Assembly: GCA_947462875.1 (NCBI GenBank)
Contig: CANHQJ010000023.1
Coordinates: forward strand, 1 to 64,000
Length of the DNA: 64,000 nt
Origin: Verrucomicrobiia bacterium
GTDB lineage: Bacteria > Verrucomicrobiota > Verrucomicrobiia > Verrucomicrobiales > Akkermansiaceae
Direction: 5' to 3'
Part shown: piece after piece, positions 34,035 to 42,897 of the stretch
How the letters are laid out: each line of letters begins with the position of its first letter
Numbering within the stretch: the first letter of the stretch is position 1
Position numbers and translations under genes: made by a program
The notes under the pieces: model-generated
The model's input: the letters and a program-made list of their open reading frames with translations, nothing else
Database searches by the model: none
Told to the model about the DNA's origin: nothing

Positions 34035-34745
34035 ATGCAGCCTGCACCATCCATTCCGCAACACATCGCCATCATCATGGATGGCAACGGTCGCTGGGCG
34101 AAATCCCGCGGCCTGCCGCGCGTGCAGGGCCACCGCGCTGGCGCGGAGTCCGTGCGCGAAGCCATCGATGCCTGTAAGGAACTGGGTGTAAAGTATCTCA
34201 CACTCTACGCCTTCTCCTCCGAAAACTGGAACCGCCCTGAGGCGGAGGTTTCGGCACTGATGATATTGTTGGAAAAATTTCTCTCCTCCAAAGCCGCCGA
34301 TCTGATGCGCCAGAATGTGCGGCTCCAAGTCATCGGCCAGATTGATCGTCTACCCCAATCCACCCGCGATACGTTACAAAACGTCATTGCGCAGACGGCA
34401 GGTAACGACAGTCTCACGCTCGTGCTGGCTCTCTCCTATGGCTCGCGCGAGGAAATCACCACCGCCGCACGCAAGCTCGCGCAGGGGGTTCTCGACGGAT
34501 GCTGGAAAATGGAAGACATCACGCCAGAGTTGCTCGCGTCCCAGCTCGACACCGCGGCCATACCTGACCCGGACTTGCTGATCCGCACCTCCGGAGAAAT
34601 GCGTGTCTCGAACTTCCTGCTCTGGCAAATCAGCTATGCGGAAATGGTCATCGTGGACAAATTCTGGCCGGACTTCCGCCAAGGCGATCTCTTCGCCGCT
34701 GTGGCGGAATACCAAAAACGCCATCGCCGCTTCGGCAGCGTGTGA
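34035..34745 (+). CDS. uppS: Isoprenyl (undecaprenyl diphosphate) transferase
   Basis: Cis-prenyltransferase making the C55 lipid carrier for cell-wall synthesis (236 aa). HIAIIMDGNGRWAKSRGLPR holds the catalytic Asp, GHRAGAESV binds diphosphate, and YLTLYAFSSENWNRP and PDLLIRTSGEMRVSNFLLWQ are family signatures. No cdsA or dxr lies beside it. Confidence 0.96.
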   Translation: MQPAPSIPQHIAIIMDGNGRWAKSRGLPRVQGHRAGAESVREAIDACKELGVKYLTLYAFSSENWNRPEAEVSALMILLEKFLSSKAADLMRQNVRLQVIGQIDRLPQSTRDTLQNVIAQTAGNDSLTLVLALSYGSREEITTAARKLAQGVLDGCWKMEDITPELLASQLDTAAIPDPDLLIRTSGEMRVSNFLLWQISYAEMVIVDKFWPDFRQGDLFAAVAEYQKRHRRFGSV

Positions 34746-34764
34746 GCCTCAACGACCGCGTGAC

Positions 34765-34971
34765 TCAATAGCCACTGGTTCGGCTCTGCTTTTTCGCGAG
34801 CATCGCGGGCTCTGGCTGATTCGGAACCTCGGCATCGGGGCTCTTCTGCGCACTGAGCGGCAGCGATCCACGGCCCAAGCGGGGTTCCGGCTGCAGGCTG
34901 GTCACATAGGACACGGCCAACCAAGCCAGCAAAAAGAGAGAACTGAGAGTGACAAAAAGCGAAGACTTCAT
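34765..34971 (-). CDS. Small membrane-anchored hypothetical protein
   Basis: A 68-aa protein: MKSSLFVTLSSLFLLAWLAV is a signal anchor, followed by a Pro/Ser-rich tail without recognised motif. I chose ATG 34971 rather than 35025. It lies 96 bp downstream of the exbD-like gene and may be co-transcribed. Confidence 0.45.
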   Translation of the reverse strand: MKSSLFVTLSSLFLLAWLAVSYVTSLQPEPRLGRGSLPLSAQKSPDAEVPNQPEPAMLAKKQSRTSGY

Positions 34972-35067
34972 CAGCAGAGGAATGGAGTGGAAATGCGCTG
35001 CGAACGCCCGATGCAATCCACTCAAAGCTGAAATGTCAAGAAAAACTGTATAATTTTGCGGCTGCCG

Positions 35068-35541
35068 TTACTCCACAATCTCCCCATCGGATGCCAGTGT
35101 CACCATGCCGATCTTTTCGCCCGCCAGGGCATTCAGCACATCCATCGCCCGCTGCTGGCGCACGTCGCGATCCAGCGAGAGGATCACCGCAGGCTCCTTG
35201 CCATGCGCGCGGGTCGCATCCGCAAATGTGCGCAACCACCCGCTCAGCAGCGGTAGCTCGCGCGTAGTTTCATCCATGTCCAGCAACTGGGCATGCATCT
35301 CCGGCCCCACCAAAATCGCACCGCGCGCATCCACCTTGATCAACAGCGGCTCGAAGTCCGGCCTGTTGACTTCCACTGCCCGATCATCTGGTAATTTCAA
35401 CGGCATGTCCTGCTCAGCCTTTTGAATCGTCGTCGCCACCAAAAAATAGATCAGTAATAAAAAACAGACATCGATCAACGATGAAATGTCCAACCCAGGA
35501 CTGCCGTCCTCCGCCTGTCGAAATGATTTGTGTCGTGCCAT
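35068..35541 (-). CDS. ExbD/TolR-type biopolymer transport protein
   Basis: A 157-aa single-pass protein. After MARHKSFRQ the segment DISSLIDVCFLLLIYFLVAT contains the membrane helix with the conserved proton-path Asp (IDVCFLLL), followed by a periplasmic domain (MPLKLPDDRAV, VILSLDRDVRQQ). ExbD works with ExbB to power outer-membrane transport. No exbB or tonB gene is visible in the window, so this is an orphan copy. I chose ATG 35541 over 35631. Confidence 0.82.
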   Translation of the reverse strand: MARHKSFRQAEDGSPGLDISSLIDVCFLLLIYFLVATTIQKAEQDMPLKLPDDRAVEVNRPDFEPLLIKVDARGAILVGPEMHAQLLDMDETTRELPLLSGWLRTFADATRAHGKEPAVILSLDRDVRQQRAMDVLNALAGEKIGMVTLASDGEIVE

Positions 35542-35646
35542 AACCGAGTGAGCCTGTGACTCACACGGGGAAACGAAATGGCAGAACGTGTCCTTAGAAA
35601 AAAATGCGAGCAGAGGAATCAACCGTCGCAAGCTCGGCTCTCCCTG

Positions 35647-37017
35647 TTAGACCGGCGTCCCATACAAGGTGAACCCGGTAGAGCTATCGATCGTCACGTC
35701 GAGCATCTGCCCCATCCATCGTTCGACATCGCCTTCGAACACGACGATGCGGTTCTGGCTGGTGCGACCCGAGAGCCGTTGCTCGTTGTAGCGGGAGAGG
35801 CCTTCGCACAGGATTTGCGCTTTTGTTCCGACCAGCGCGGCATGCTGGCGGATGCAGATTTCATTCACCGCTTGCAGCAAGATCTGGTTGCGCTCTTCCT
35901 TCACCGTCTCCTCGATCTGCCCGTCCATTTCGGCAGCGGGTGTGTTGCGGCGTTTGGAATAACGGAAGATGAACGCATTCGCAAATTCCACTTCCTTGAC
36001 GGTATCGAGCGTCGCTTGAAAATCTTCTTCAGTCTCGGTGGGAAAGCCGACGATGATATCCGTCGTGATCGCCAGATCCGAACGCACCGCTTTCATCTTG
36101 GTGCAGATCTCGACGAATTTTTCATGCCGATACGGGCGTTTCATCAATCGCAAGATCCGGTCCGAGCCGCTTTGCATCGGGAAATGGATGTGCGAGCACA
36201 GCTTCGGCAAGTCCGCAAAGGCCTGGATCAAATCATCGCGAAACCCAATCGGATGCGGAGACACAAAACGGATCCGCTCCAGCCCCTCGACCTGATGGAC
36301 TTTTTCCAGCAACTGCACGAACGGCGACTTGCCGCCGACGATGGGAAACTCCGTGCGACCATACAGATTGACGATCTGCCCTAACAGATTCACCTCTTTC
36401 ACCCCTTGATCGACGAGGCGTTTCACCTCATCGACGATGTCCTCCATCGGCCTGCCACGCTCGCGCCCACGGGTATCCGGCACGATGCAAAACGAACAAC
36501 GCATGTTGCAGCCCTGCATGATCGAGACAAAGGCACTGACCTGCCGCGCCTTGGTGATGTGATCGCGGATGGTGTTTTGCGAACCGGCCTCCTCTTCCAC
36601 ATCGCAGACACTTTCGCCGCGCAGCGAATGCTCCGGCTGGTCCATGCGCAGCTCGAGCCGGCGTTTCAGAATGTCATCCACATAGGAAAACACCTTGTGA
36701 TACTTCTGTGTGCCCACCACCACATCGAGGTGCGGGATGCTGGCAAACAACTCACTGCCGCGCGACTGCGCCATGCAGCCCATGAAGCCATAGACCACAT
36801 GCGGCTTGGTGCGGCGGATCTTGCCCATCTTGTTCATTTTCCCCAGCGCCTTCTGCTCCGCCTGATCGCGCACCGAGCAGGTATTCACCAAAATGGCATC
36901 CGCGTCCGTCTCATCAGACGTGAGCGTGTAGCCGCCCTCGGTGAACATCCGCGCCACCTGTTCGGTATCGCGTTCGTTCATCTGGCAACCGTAGGTTTTG
37001 ATGTAAACTTTGGGCAT
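35647..37017 (-). CDS. miaB: tRNA-2-methylthio-N6-dimethylallyladenosine synthase
   Basis: Radical-SAM methylthiotransferase modifying A37 of tRNAs that read UNN codons (456 aa). The N-terminal UPF0004 domain has YGCQMNERD, VNTCSVRDQAEQK and GFMGCMAQ, three Cys binding one Fe-S cluster. The radical SAM motif is GCNMRCSFCIVP. VNLLGQIVNLYG is present (usually NLLGQNV). A TRAM domain ends the protein. Confidence 0.94.
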   Translation of the reverse strand: MPKVYIKTYGCQMNERDTEQVARMFTEGGYTLTSDETDADAILVNTCSVRDQAEQKALGKMNKMGKIRRTKPHVVYGFMGCMAQSRGSELFASIPHLDVVVGTQKYHKVFSYVDDILKRRLELRMDQPEHSLRGESVCDVEEEAGSQNTIRDHITKARQVSAFVSIMQGCNMRCSFCIVPDTRGRERGRPMEDIVDEVKRLVDQGVKEVNLLGQIVNLYGRTEFPIVGGKSPFVQLLEKVHQVEGLERIRFVSPHPIGFRDDLIQAFADLPKLCSHIHFPMQSGSDRILRLMKRPYRHEKFVEICTKMKAVRSDLAITTDIIVGFPTETEEDFQATLDTVKEVEFANAFIFRYSKRRNTPAAEMDGQIEETVKEERNQILLQAVNEICIRQHAALVGTKAQILCEGLSRYNEQRLSGRTSQNRIVVFEGDVERWMGQMLDVTIDSSTGFTLYGTPV

Positions 37018-37161
37018 GAAACAATGGAATCGGCAATTGCGCGATCAACGAAGCGCAGCGGCACCGATTTGACAAGACGATTCTCCCTCTCCCCGCACCT
37101 CACTCTCCTCATATTTTGCATAGCATCCCGCCAATTTTCTGCTACCTTTCCTCCCCACCTG

Positions 37162-38475
37162 ATGTTTGAAGTTCGAGAACGCCCTGAAATGGTCGAGCGC
37201 GCGATGCTCGTCGGCATTTATTTTGACCCCCGCGAGGAAGACGAAGCCGCCTCGCTGCTGGAGGAACTGCACGAACTCGTCGAAACGCTCGGCATCAACA
37301 TCGTGCACAGCGTTTTTTACCGCAGTCGCGAGATGCACAAGCAGTATCTCTGCGGCACGGGCAAGGCGCAGGAAATCGTCGATCTCGCCCGCGCCTATGA
37401 GTGCGATGTGATCATTTTCGATAACGGGCTCGCGCCCTCGCAGCAGCGCTCGTGGGAGAAACTCGGCGACATTGCCGTGATCGATCGCGAGGAAGTCATC
37501 CTGGATATTTTCAACAAACGCGCCCATACCCGCGAGGCCCGCATCCAGGTCGATCTCGCCCGCATGCAGTATGCCCTGCCCCGCATGGCGCGCATGTGGG
37601 GCCACCTCGACCGCGAAGGCGGCGGTGGCAGCAGTGGTGGCGGTGCCGCCAACCGCGGCATGGGCGAAAAACAAATCGAAGTGGACCGCCGCCTCGCCTA
37701 CACCCGCATCGATCGCCTCAAGCGCGAGCTGGAAGATGTGCGCAGCCAGCGCAAGACCCAGCGCAAGGAGCGGGAAAAACTCGGCACCGCGCACGCCGCC
37801 ATCGTCGGCTACACCAACTCCGGCAAGTCCACCCTGCTCAACAAACTCTCCGGCGCGGACGTGCTGGCGAAGGACATGCTCTTTGCCACGCTCGACACCA
37901 CCACGCGCCGCATCGAGCTGCCCGATGGCCAGCCTCTGCTGCTCACCGACACCGTCGGCTTCGTGCGCAATCTCCCCCACCGCCTCGTCGAGGCCTTCAA
38001 GGCCACGCTGGAAGAGGCCGTGCTCGCGGATTTCCTCATCCACGTGCTCGATTGCTCCTCGCCGGAAATTGACCGGCTCTACGACACCACCCTGGAAGTA
38101 CTGGAGGAACTCGGGGCCGGTGACAAAAAAATCATCACCATCCTCAACAAGTCGGACTTGTTAGAAGATCCGGTCCAGCGGCTTCTGTTGGAAAACCGCT
38201 ACCCCGGAGCCATCTTCACCTCGGCCGCCCACGGCGAAAACCTCGACGCCTTGCTTCGCCTCTGCTGCGAGGCCCTCGCCGACCGCATCCGCAAGCAATC
38301 CTACCGCATTCCGCAGACCCGCGGCGATGTGCTCAATCTTCTGCATCGCGATGCGAAAGTGCTCTCGACTTCCTACGAAGACAATGATATCCTCGTGGAG
38401 GCCATCGTGCCCGAATCCATCGCAGGAAAGCTGAGTGGATTCTCGACATCCCCGCAAGCGCCTTCCTCCCTATGA
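37162..38475 (+). CDS. hflX: Ribosome-associated GTPase HflX
   Basis: GTPase that splits stalled ribosomes (437 aa). The N-terminal HflX domain includes FDNGLAPSQQRSWE and LDIFNKRAHTREARIQVDLA. G1 is GYTNSGKSTLLNKLSG, the switch is ATLDTTTRR, G3 is DTVGFVRNLPH, and G4 is LNKSD. The usual GGxGxRGPGE loop is expanded to a Gly/Ser-rich GGGGSSGGGAANRGMGE. I chose ATG 37162 because the frame extending back to 36406 is antisense to miaB. It overlaps the next gene by four bases. Confidence 0.94.
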   Translation: MFEVRERPEMVERAMLVGIYFDPREEDEAASLLEELHELVETLGINIVHSVFYRSREMHKQYLCGTGKAQEIVDLARAYECDVIIFDNGLAPSQQRSWEKLGDIAVIDREEVILDIFNKRAHTREARIQVDLARMQYALPRMARMWGHLDREGGGGSSGGGAANRGMGEKQIEVDRRLAYTRIDRLKRELEDVRSQRKTQRKEREKLGTAHAAIVGYTNSGKSTLLNKLSGADVLAKDMLFATLDTTTRRIELPDGQPLLLTDTVGFVRNLPHRLVEAFKATLEEAVLADFLIHVLDCSSPEIDRLYDTTLEVLEELGAGDKKIITILNKSDLLEDPVQRLLLENRYPGAIFTSAAHGENLDALLRLCCEALADRIRKQSYRIPQTRGDVLNLLHRDAKVLSTSYEDNDILVEAIVPESIAGKLSGFSTSPQAPSSL

Positions 38476-39614
38476 AGTCCCTTACTCTATCGTTGACCGC
38501 CCTTTTTTTTCTGCTGGCACCTTCTTTGGCACAAACCCCGGAGCCGCCCCCGCAGAAAGCCATTTTGGTCAAGCCAAACATCATCCGCGCCGTCCCGCTG
38601 CTCGATCCGGAATCGGTCCCGCTCGCCAAGCCGCTGGAAAGCGACGCCGCCCTCACCGGCAAACCGCAAGGGGCGGACGCCGTGCGTTTGCAAATTTTCC
38701 TCGATCAGCAAAACTTCGGACCGGGGGTGATTGATGGCAAGCCGGGGCTTTTCACCGAACATGCCGTGATGTCGTGGAATGAAGTCCACGGCCATCCGCT
38801 CACCGACTGGACCACGGTCCTGGCGGCAGCGCAAAAAGCGGTGGGCCCGCATCTGATCACCGTCAAAGTACCAGATCTCACCGCGAAGTGGGTCAACCCC
38901 AAGCTGCCGAACGACCGCATCGCCCAGTCCAAAACAAAGCGCCTCAGCTACCGCAGCGTGGGCGAGTTGATGGCGGAGCGCTATCACACCGATGTCGATT
39001 TCCTCATCGAAATCAACGGCGCCAAAAAAGTCTATGGCCTGCAAGCCGGCAGTGAGTTGTTAGTGCCGAATGTGCAGCCATTCGAAATCGAAAAAATCGC
39101 CGGCATCCAGCATCCGCGCGATGAAACCAAAGCGCAGCGCCACGTCGTGGTCGATACCAAACGCAACCAGGTGCGCATCTTCGAAGCCGCTCCGCTCGCG
39201 CTGGTCGTGTCCGAGGATGAAGTCAGTGACAGCGCTCCCGCCAAGCCCGTGGCGAACCGCTCGCTCATCGCCTCCTTTCCCATCACCCCGGGCAAGCCGC
39301 AATTCATTCACTACGGCATGTGGGAAATGCGCACCTGCGTCGAGTTCCCGAGTTGGCGCTACGACAAGTCCTTGTTAGAAACAGGCAAGCGCAGCAAAGA
39401 CCCCTCGAAAGTCTACGATCTGCCCTCGGGTCCGAACAGCCCGGTCGGCGTCATCTGGTGCGGCCTCAGCAAGTCGGGCATCGGCCTCCACGGCACGGCC
39501 GATCCCGAAACGATTGGCCGCGCCCAGTCCGCGGGCTGCATCCGCCTCGCCAATTGGGACGCCATCCGCCTGCCCACACTGATCAGCCCCGGCAGCTCGG
39601 TGGAGATTCGTTAG
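38472..39614 (+). CDS. L,D-transpeptidase (YkuD family)
   Basis: Exported peptidoglycan cross-linking enzyme (380 aa). A signal peptide (LSLTALFFLLAPSLAQ) leads to a peptidoglycan-binding-like region (LQIFLDQQNFGPGVIDGKPG), a LysM-like segment (SVGELMAERYHTDVDFLIEIN), then the catalytic domain with GLHGTADPETIG and SAGCIRLANWDA, where His and Cys are catalytic. It overlaps hflX by four bases. Confidence 0.92.
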   Translation: MKSLTLSLTALFFLLAPSLAQTPEPPPQKAILVKPNIIRAVPLLDPESVPLAKPLESDAALTGKPQGADAVRLQIFLDQQNFGPGVIDGKPGLFTEHAVMSWNEVHGHPLTDWTTVLAAAQKAVGPHLITVKVPDLTAKWVNPKLPNDRIAQSKTKRLSYRSVGELMAERYHTDVDFLIEINGAKKVYGLQAGSELLVPNVQPFEIEKIAGIQHPRDETKAQRHVVVDTKRNQVRIFEAAPLALVVSEDEVSDSAPAKPVANRSLIASFPITPGKPQFIHYGMWEMRTCVEFPSWRYDKSLLETGKRSKDPSKVYDLPSGPNSPVGVIWCGLSKSGIGLHGTADPETIGRAQSAGCIRLANWDAIRLPTLISPGSSVEIR

Positions 39615-39620
39615 ATCGCG

Positions 39621-40727
39621 TCACTCCGATTCCTTCCTCTCCCCCACGAGCACCTGCAAGGTGATTGCGAAATAGTCTTCGTAATTCCGCGGCCACTGGT
39701 GGCCTTTTCCGGGAAACTCATACTCGTGCAAGATGGCATCCCGTTTCTCCAGTGCCGTGCGCCATGCTTGCGCCTTGCTCTTCGGCCCGCCCCCCTCGCC
39801 GCTGATCCACGTGAAAAAATAACGCTGTCCCGATAGCGATGCTTTCGCCGCTTCCAGACGCTCCACCAGAGCGCTGGGATAACGCGAACCCGGACTCATC
39901 GAGAGGCAGCCCCGGTAATTGTTCGGCTGCGCCGCGGCAATCTCCGCCGCCAATTGCCCGCCCTGGGAAAAACCGATCGCCACGGTGCGACCGGGGGCGA
40001 CCTTCAGCGATGGACCGCACCGCAGCATGGCCTGTTCGATGTGCTGCAGGTCCTTTTCAAAACTCTCCGTCCACATGAACGCATGACGCCCCAGCGGACG
40101 GCGGCCGCTCACGCCCAGAAAGGCGATCCCCTGCGCATCACAAATCCGCTGGAAGTCCGCGCCGGAAAAATCCTCGGGCAAGGAACCAAAACCATGCAGC
40201 CCGATGACCAGGGGAATCGGCGACTGGCCATCATAGGATGCGGGCAAGGTCAGCACCTGCCGATAAAAGGAGGATTCCTGCCATTTCACTTCACAGGCGC
40301 GCAAGTACTCTTTCACCTTCGCCCAACGAGCCTCCTTGATCAGCACGGCAAAGTCCTCATCGCTCTCGATCTCCGCGACATCACACACATCCTCGCGCGC
40401 CGCGCGCTGCAACCAATAAAACGCCCTGTCGATCTGCCCCGCCTTCGCACAACGCGCCGCCAAATCCATCAGGAAATCCGGACGCTCCGCCACACCCGCC
40501 CACCAGATCAGCACCTCGATCTTTTTCTCCGCCGGATGATCGGCAGCGAGAAAGTCGCGCACTTTTTTCGCCGCATCCTCTTTGCCCCACGGCTGCTTCA
40601 CCACCTCTGGCGCCGCCAGTTCCACAGCCACATCCGGCCAGGAACCGGGCAGCGGCGACTCGATGACCAGGGTTTTCGCCATCACCACCCCACTCCACAG
40701 ACATGCCAGCGTCATCCACTTTTTCAT
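39621..40727 (-). CDS. Secreted alpha/beta hydrolase (esterase-like)
   Basis: A 368-aa protein with a signal peptide (MTLACLWSGVVMA). A helical N-terminal half carries repeats resembling the TPR-end found in such proteins (CAKAGQIDRAFYWLQRAARE). The hydrolase domain has VIGLHGFGS (oxyanion region), nucleophile AIGFSQGGQLA, and a His in GKGHQWPRNY. Similar to dienelactone-hydrolase/poly-hydroxybutyrate-depolymerase-like esterases. Substrate unknown. Converges with the L,D-transpeptidase gene. Confidence 0.75.
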   Translation of the reverse strand: MKKWMTLACLWSGVVMAKTLVIESPLPGSWPDVAVELAAPEVVKQPWGKEDAAKKVRDFLAADHPAEKKIEVLIWWAGVAERPDFLMDLAARCAKAGQIDRAFYWLQRAAREDVCDVAEIESDEDFAVLIKEARWAKVKEYLRACEVKWQESSFYRQVLTLPASYDGQSPIPLVIGLHGFGSLPEDFSGADFQRICDAQGIAFLGVSGRRPLGRHAFMWTESFEKDLQHIEQAMLRCGPSLKVAPGRTVAIGFSQGGQLAAEIAAAQPNNYRGCLSMSPGSRYPSALVERLEAAKASLSGQRYFFTWISGEGGGPKSKAQAWRTALEKRDAILHEYEFPGKGHQWPRNYEDYFAITLQVLVGERKESE

Positions 40728-40848
40728 GCCATCTACTCTGCCGTCTGGACGGCAAATGGCAAGCGCAACGGGGAAAAGCCGACGAATTTCATTTTTTTTG
40801 ATTTTCCAGTTGCCAAGTTCGGGGTGACCAGACTACGCTCCTCCCAGC

Positions 40849-41280
40849 ATGAAAAAACTCTCGCTTCTTGCCACGACAATGATCGCCCTCACCGGCATGG
40901 TCTCCGCAGACATCCAAGCTCCTCCGGGTGCCGATTACACCGCTACCCGCAAGCTCGGTCGCGCCCTTTCGAACATCCTTTACGGCATCGTTGAGATTCC
41001 GGAGCAGGTCGTCCGCAAGACCGACACCTACGGTCGCAAGGCTGGTTGGTCCTACGGCGCTGTGGATGGCACCCATCGTGCCTTCCGTCGCCTCGGCTAC
41101 GGTTTCTACGAGCTGTTCACCTTTACCTGCCCCACCTATCGCGGCACCTTCAAGCCACCGTATGAAAACTGCGGTCAGGATGGACGCATCGAAATGACTC
41201 CTTCGCAGGGTCTTTCGGAGTTCCCACCGGAACTTGGTTTCGAGAGCTACTTCTCGCACTCCCGCTCACAGACCTGGTAA
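40849..41280 (+). CDS. TIGR04073-family (exosortase system-associated) protein
   Basis: A 143-aa exported protein with a signal peptide (LLATTMIALTGMVSA). TRKLGRALSNILYGIVEIPE, then a Gly-rich middle and FRRLGYGFYELFTF are the hallmarks of the family named TIGR04073, seen in exosortase/PEP-CTERM-bearing bacteria and common in Verrucomicrobia. Function is unknown. No exosortase or PEP-CTERM protein lies nearby. A strong terminator follows, which suggests a single-gene, well-expressed unit. Confidence 0.75.
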   Translation: MKKLSLLATTMIALTGMVSADIQAPPGADYTATRKLGRALSNILYGIVEIPEQVVRKTDTYGRKAGWSYGAVDGTHRAFRRLGYGFYELFTFTCPTYRGTFKPPYENCGQDGRIEMTPSQGLSEFPPELGFESYFSHSRSQTW

Positions 41281-41300
41281 TTGACCAGGTCTCTGCCAAC

Positions 41301-41336
41301 AAAGCCCGATTCGCTCACGCGTCTCGGGCTTTTTTC
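41301..41336 (+). terminator. Strong rho-independent terminator
   Basis: AAAGCCCGA (41301-41309) pairs with TCGGGCTTT (41324-41332), a 9-bp stem followed by TTTT, 20 bp after the TIGR04073 gene. Confidence 0.85.
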
Positions 41337-41403
41337 TTTGTTACGAAATCATGCATGGCGAACACTCTTCCTGCTTGCCGCGAACGCGAGTCCCGATATC
41401 GTG

Positions 41404-42306
41404 ATGCCTATGCAACGACGCCAGTTCCTCGCCACCACGACCGCCGCCCTCACTTCTCTGGCCGCCCATCGCGCAGCCGCAGCCACGCCTGCTACGGGCT
41501 CCTGCCCCATTTTCGGTTTCACCAAATCATTCGCCGATCTTTCTCTCGCCGATAGCGCGGCGCTGGTGGAGGAAGTCGGCTGGGACGGCGTCGATGTTCC
41601 CATTCGTGAAAAAAGCACCCACATCGCTCTGGAGCGGGTAGCCGATGATTTGCCGAAGTTCATCGAACTGATGAAACAACGCGGCAAGACGGTGGGCATC
41701 GTCACCAGTGATGTGCTGAAGATTTCGCCGAAGGAAGAAAAATTCCTGCGAACCCTGGCCTCGTGCGGCGTGAAACAGTACCGATTGGGATTCCGCAACT
41801 ACCAGAAAAACGAGGATCCGATGAAGGTCGTGCGCGAGATGATTCCGGTGTTTCGCGACATCGCCGCGCTCAATCAGGAGCTGGGCTTGTGGGGCGGCTA
41901 TCAGAATCACTCGGGGCCGAACTTTTTTGGCGGACCGATCTGGGATGTGATCACCGCGATGGAGGGCACCGATCCCCGGCACCTCGGCCTGTGTTTTGAT
42001 ATCGCCCACGCCACGGTGGAAGGCGGCCAAAACTGGCCGATCCAGTATCGCCTCGCCCGCTCGCGCATCGGCGCGGCCTATATCAAGGACTACCGCTGGC
42101 GTGAGGAGAACGGAACCTGGCATCGCGACGCCTGCGCTTTCGGCACCGGCCTCGTGCGCAAGGCCTACTTCGACTCGCTGCGCCAAAGCAACTTTTCCGG
42201 CCCCTTCTGCCAGCACCACGAATACACGCTCGGTACTGGCAAGGATCGCATCGCTCACTACCGCCGCGACCTGGAGGCCTTGCGGAAATTTCTGGCACCG
42301 GCCTGA
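41404..42306 (+). CDS. Sugar phosphate isomerase/epimerase-like TIM-barrel protein
   Basis: A 300-aa protein of the xylose-isomerase-like (AP endonuclease 2) fold. The start MPMQRRQFLATTTAALTSLA is a Tat-type signal with RRQFL, so the enzyme is exported folded. Metal-site-like residues occur in GYQNHSG, LCFDIAHATVEGG, YIKDYRW and QHHEYTLG. Many planctomycete and verrucomicrobial paralogues exist with unknown substrates. ATG 41404 or 41410 both fit; the frame before that runs through the terminator hairpin. Confidence 0.78.
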   Translation: MPMQRRQFLATTTAALTSLAAHRAAAATPATGSCPIFGFTKSFADLSLADSAALVEEVGWDGVDVPIREKSTHIALERVADDLPKFIELMKQRGKTVGIVTSDVLKISPKEEKFLRTLASCGVKQYRLGFRNYQKNEDPMKVVREMIPVFRDIAALNQELGLWGGYQNHSGPNFFGGPIWDVITAMEGTDPRHLGLCFDIAHATVEGGQNWPIQYRLARSRIGAAYIKDYRWREENGTWHRDACAFGTGLVRKAYFDSLRQSNFSGPFCQHHEYTLGTGKDRIAHYRRDLEALRKFLAPA

Positions 42307-42398
42307 TCCCCTCGTGATCGGACAAGCGCACATCGCCGACCTTTGTTTTTTCTGACTTGCTCGCTGCGGGGAATCGTGTTTCAATCCCCTTTTCCCAC

Positions 42399-42896
42399 AT
42401 GAATGCATCACCTGTCATCGGAATCATCATGGGCAGCACCTCGGACTGGCCCACACTGGAACACGCCGCCCGCACGCTCGAAGATTTCGGCATCGCTTGG
42501 GAGGCGCAGGTGGTGAGCGCGCACCGCACTCCGCAGAAACTCTACGACTACGCCCACAGCGCCGCGTCCCGTGGCTTGCGGGCGATCATCGCCGGTGCGG
42601 GCGGGGCCGCCCATTTGCCGGGCATGTGCGCCGCGATGACGCCACTCCCCGTGCTCGGCGTACCCGTGGAATCGAAGACGCTGAAGGGCATCGACTCGCT
42701 GCTTTCCATCGTGCAAATGCCCGCCGGCATTCCCACCGCCACTTTCGCCATCGGCAAGGCCGGGGCCATCAACGCGGCATTGTTCGCCGTGGCTCAACTC
42801 GCCACCACCGACGCCGCTCTCGCGGCCAAACTGGCGGATTTCCGCGCCAAGCAAACGCAAACGGTGCTCGATGCCGATCTTCCTCCTCTGTCCTGA
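42399..42896 (+). CDS. purE: N5-carboxyaminoimidazole ribonucleotide mutase
   Basis: Class I PurE (165 aa), converting N5-CAIR to CAIR in purine synthesis. [28 protein letters not shown] and [14 protein letters not shown] are the active-site motifs. The neighbouring purK makes its substrate, one base downstream. I chose ATG 42399 immediately before the first beta strand. Confidence 0.96.
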   Translation: MNASPVIGIIMGSTSDWPTLEHAARTLEDFGIAWEAQVVSAHRTPQKLYDYAHSAASRGLRAIIAGAGGAAHLPGMCAAMTPLPVLGVPVESKTLKGIDSLLSIVQMPAGIPTATFAIGKAGAINAALFAVAQLATTDAALAAKLADFRAKQTQTVLDADLPPLS

Positions 42897-42897
42897 C

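Noticed and set aside
36406-37161. 252-residue N-terminal extension of HflX
   Set aside because: It is antisense to miaB and has no homology-like pattern; the HflX N-terminus begins at 37162.
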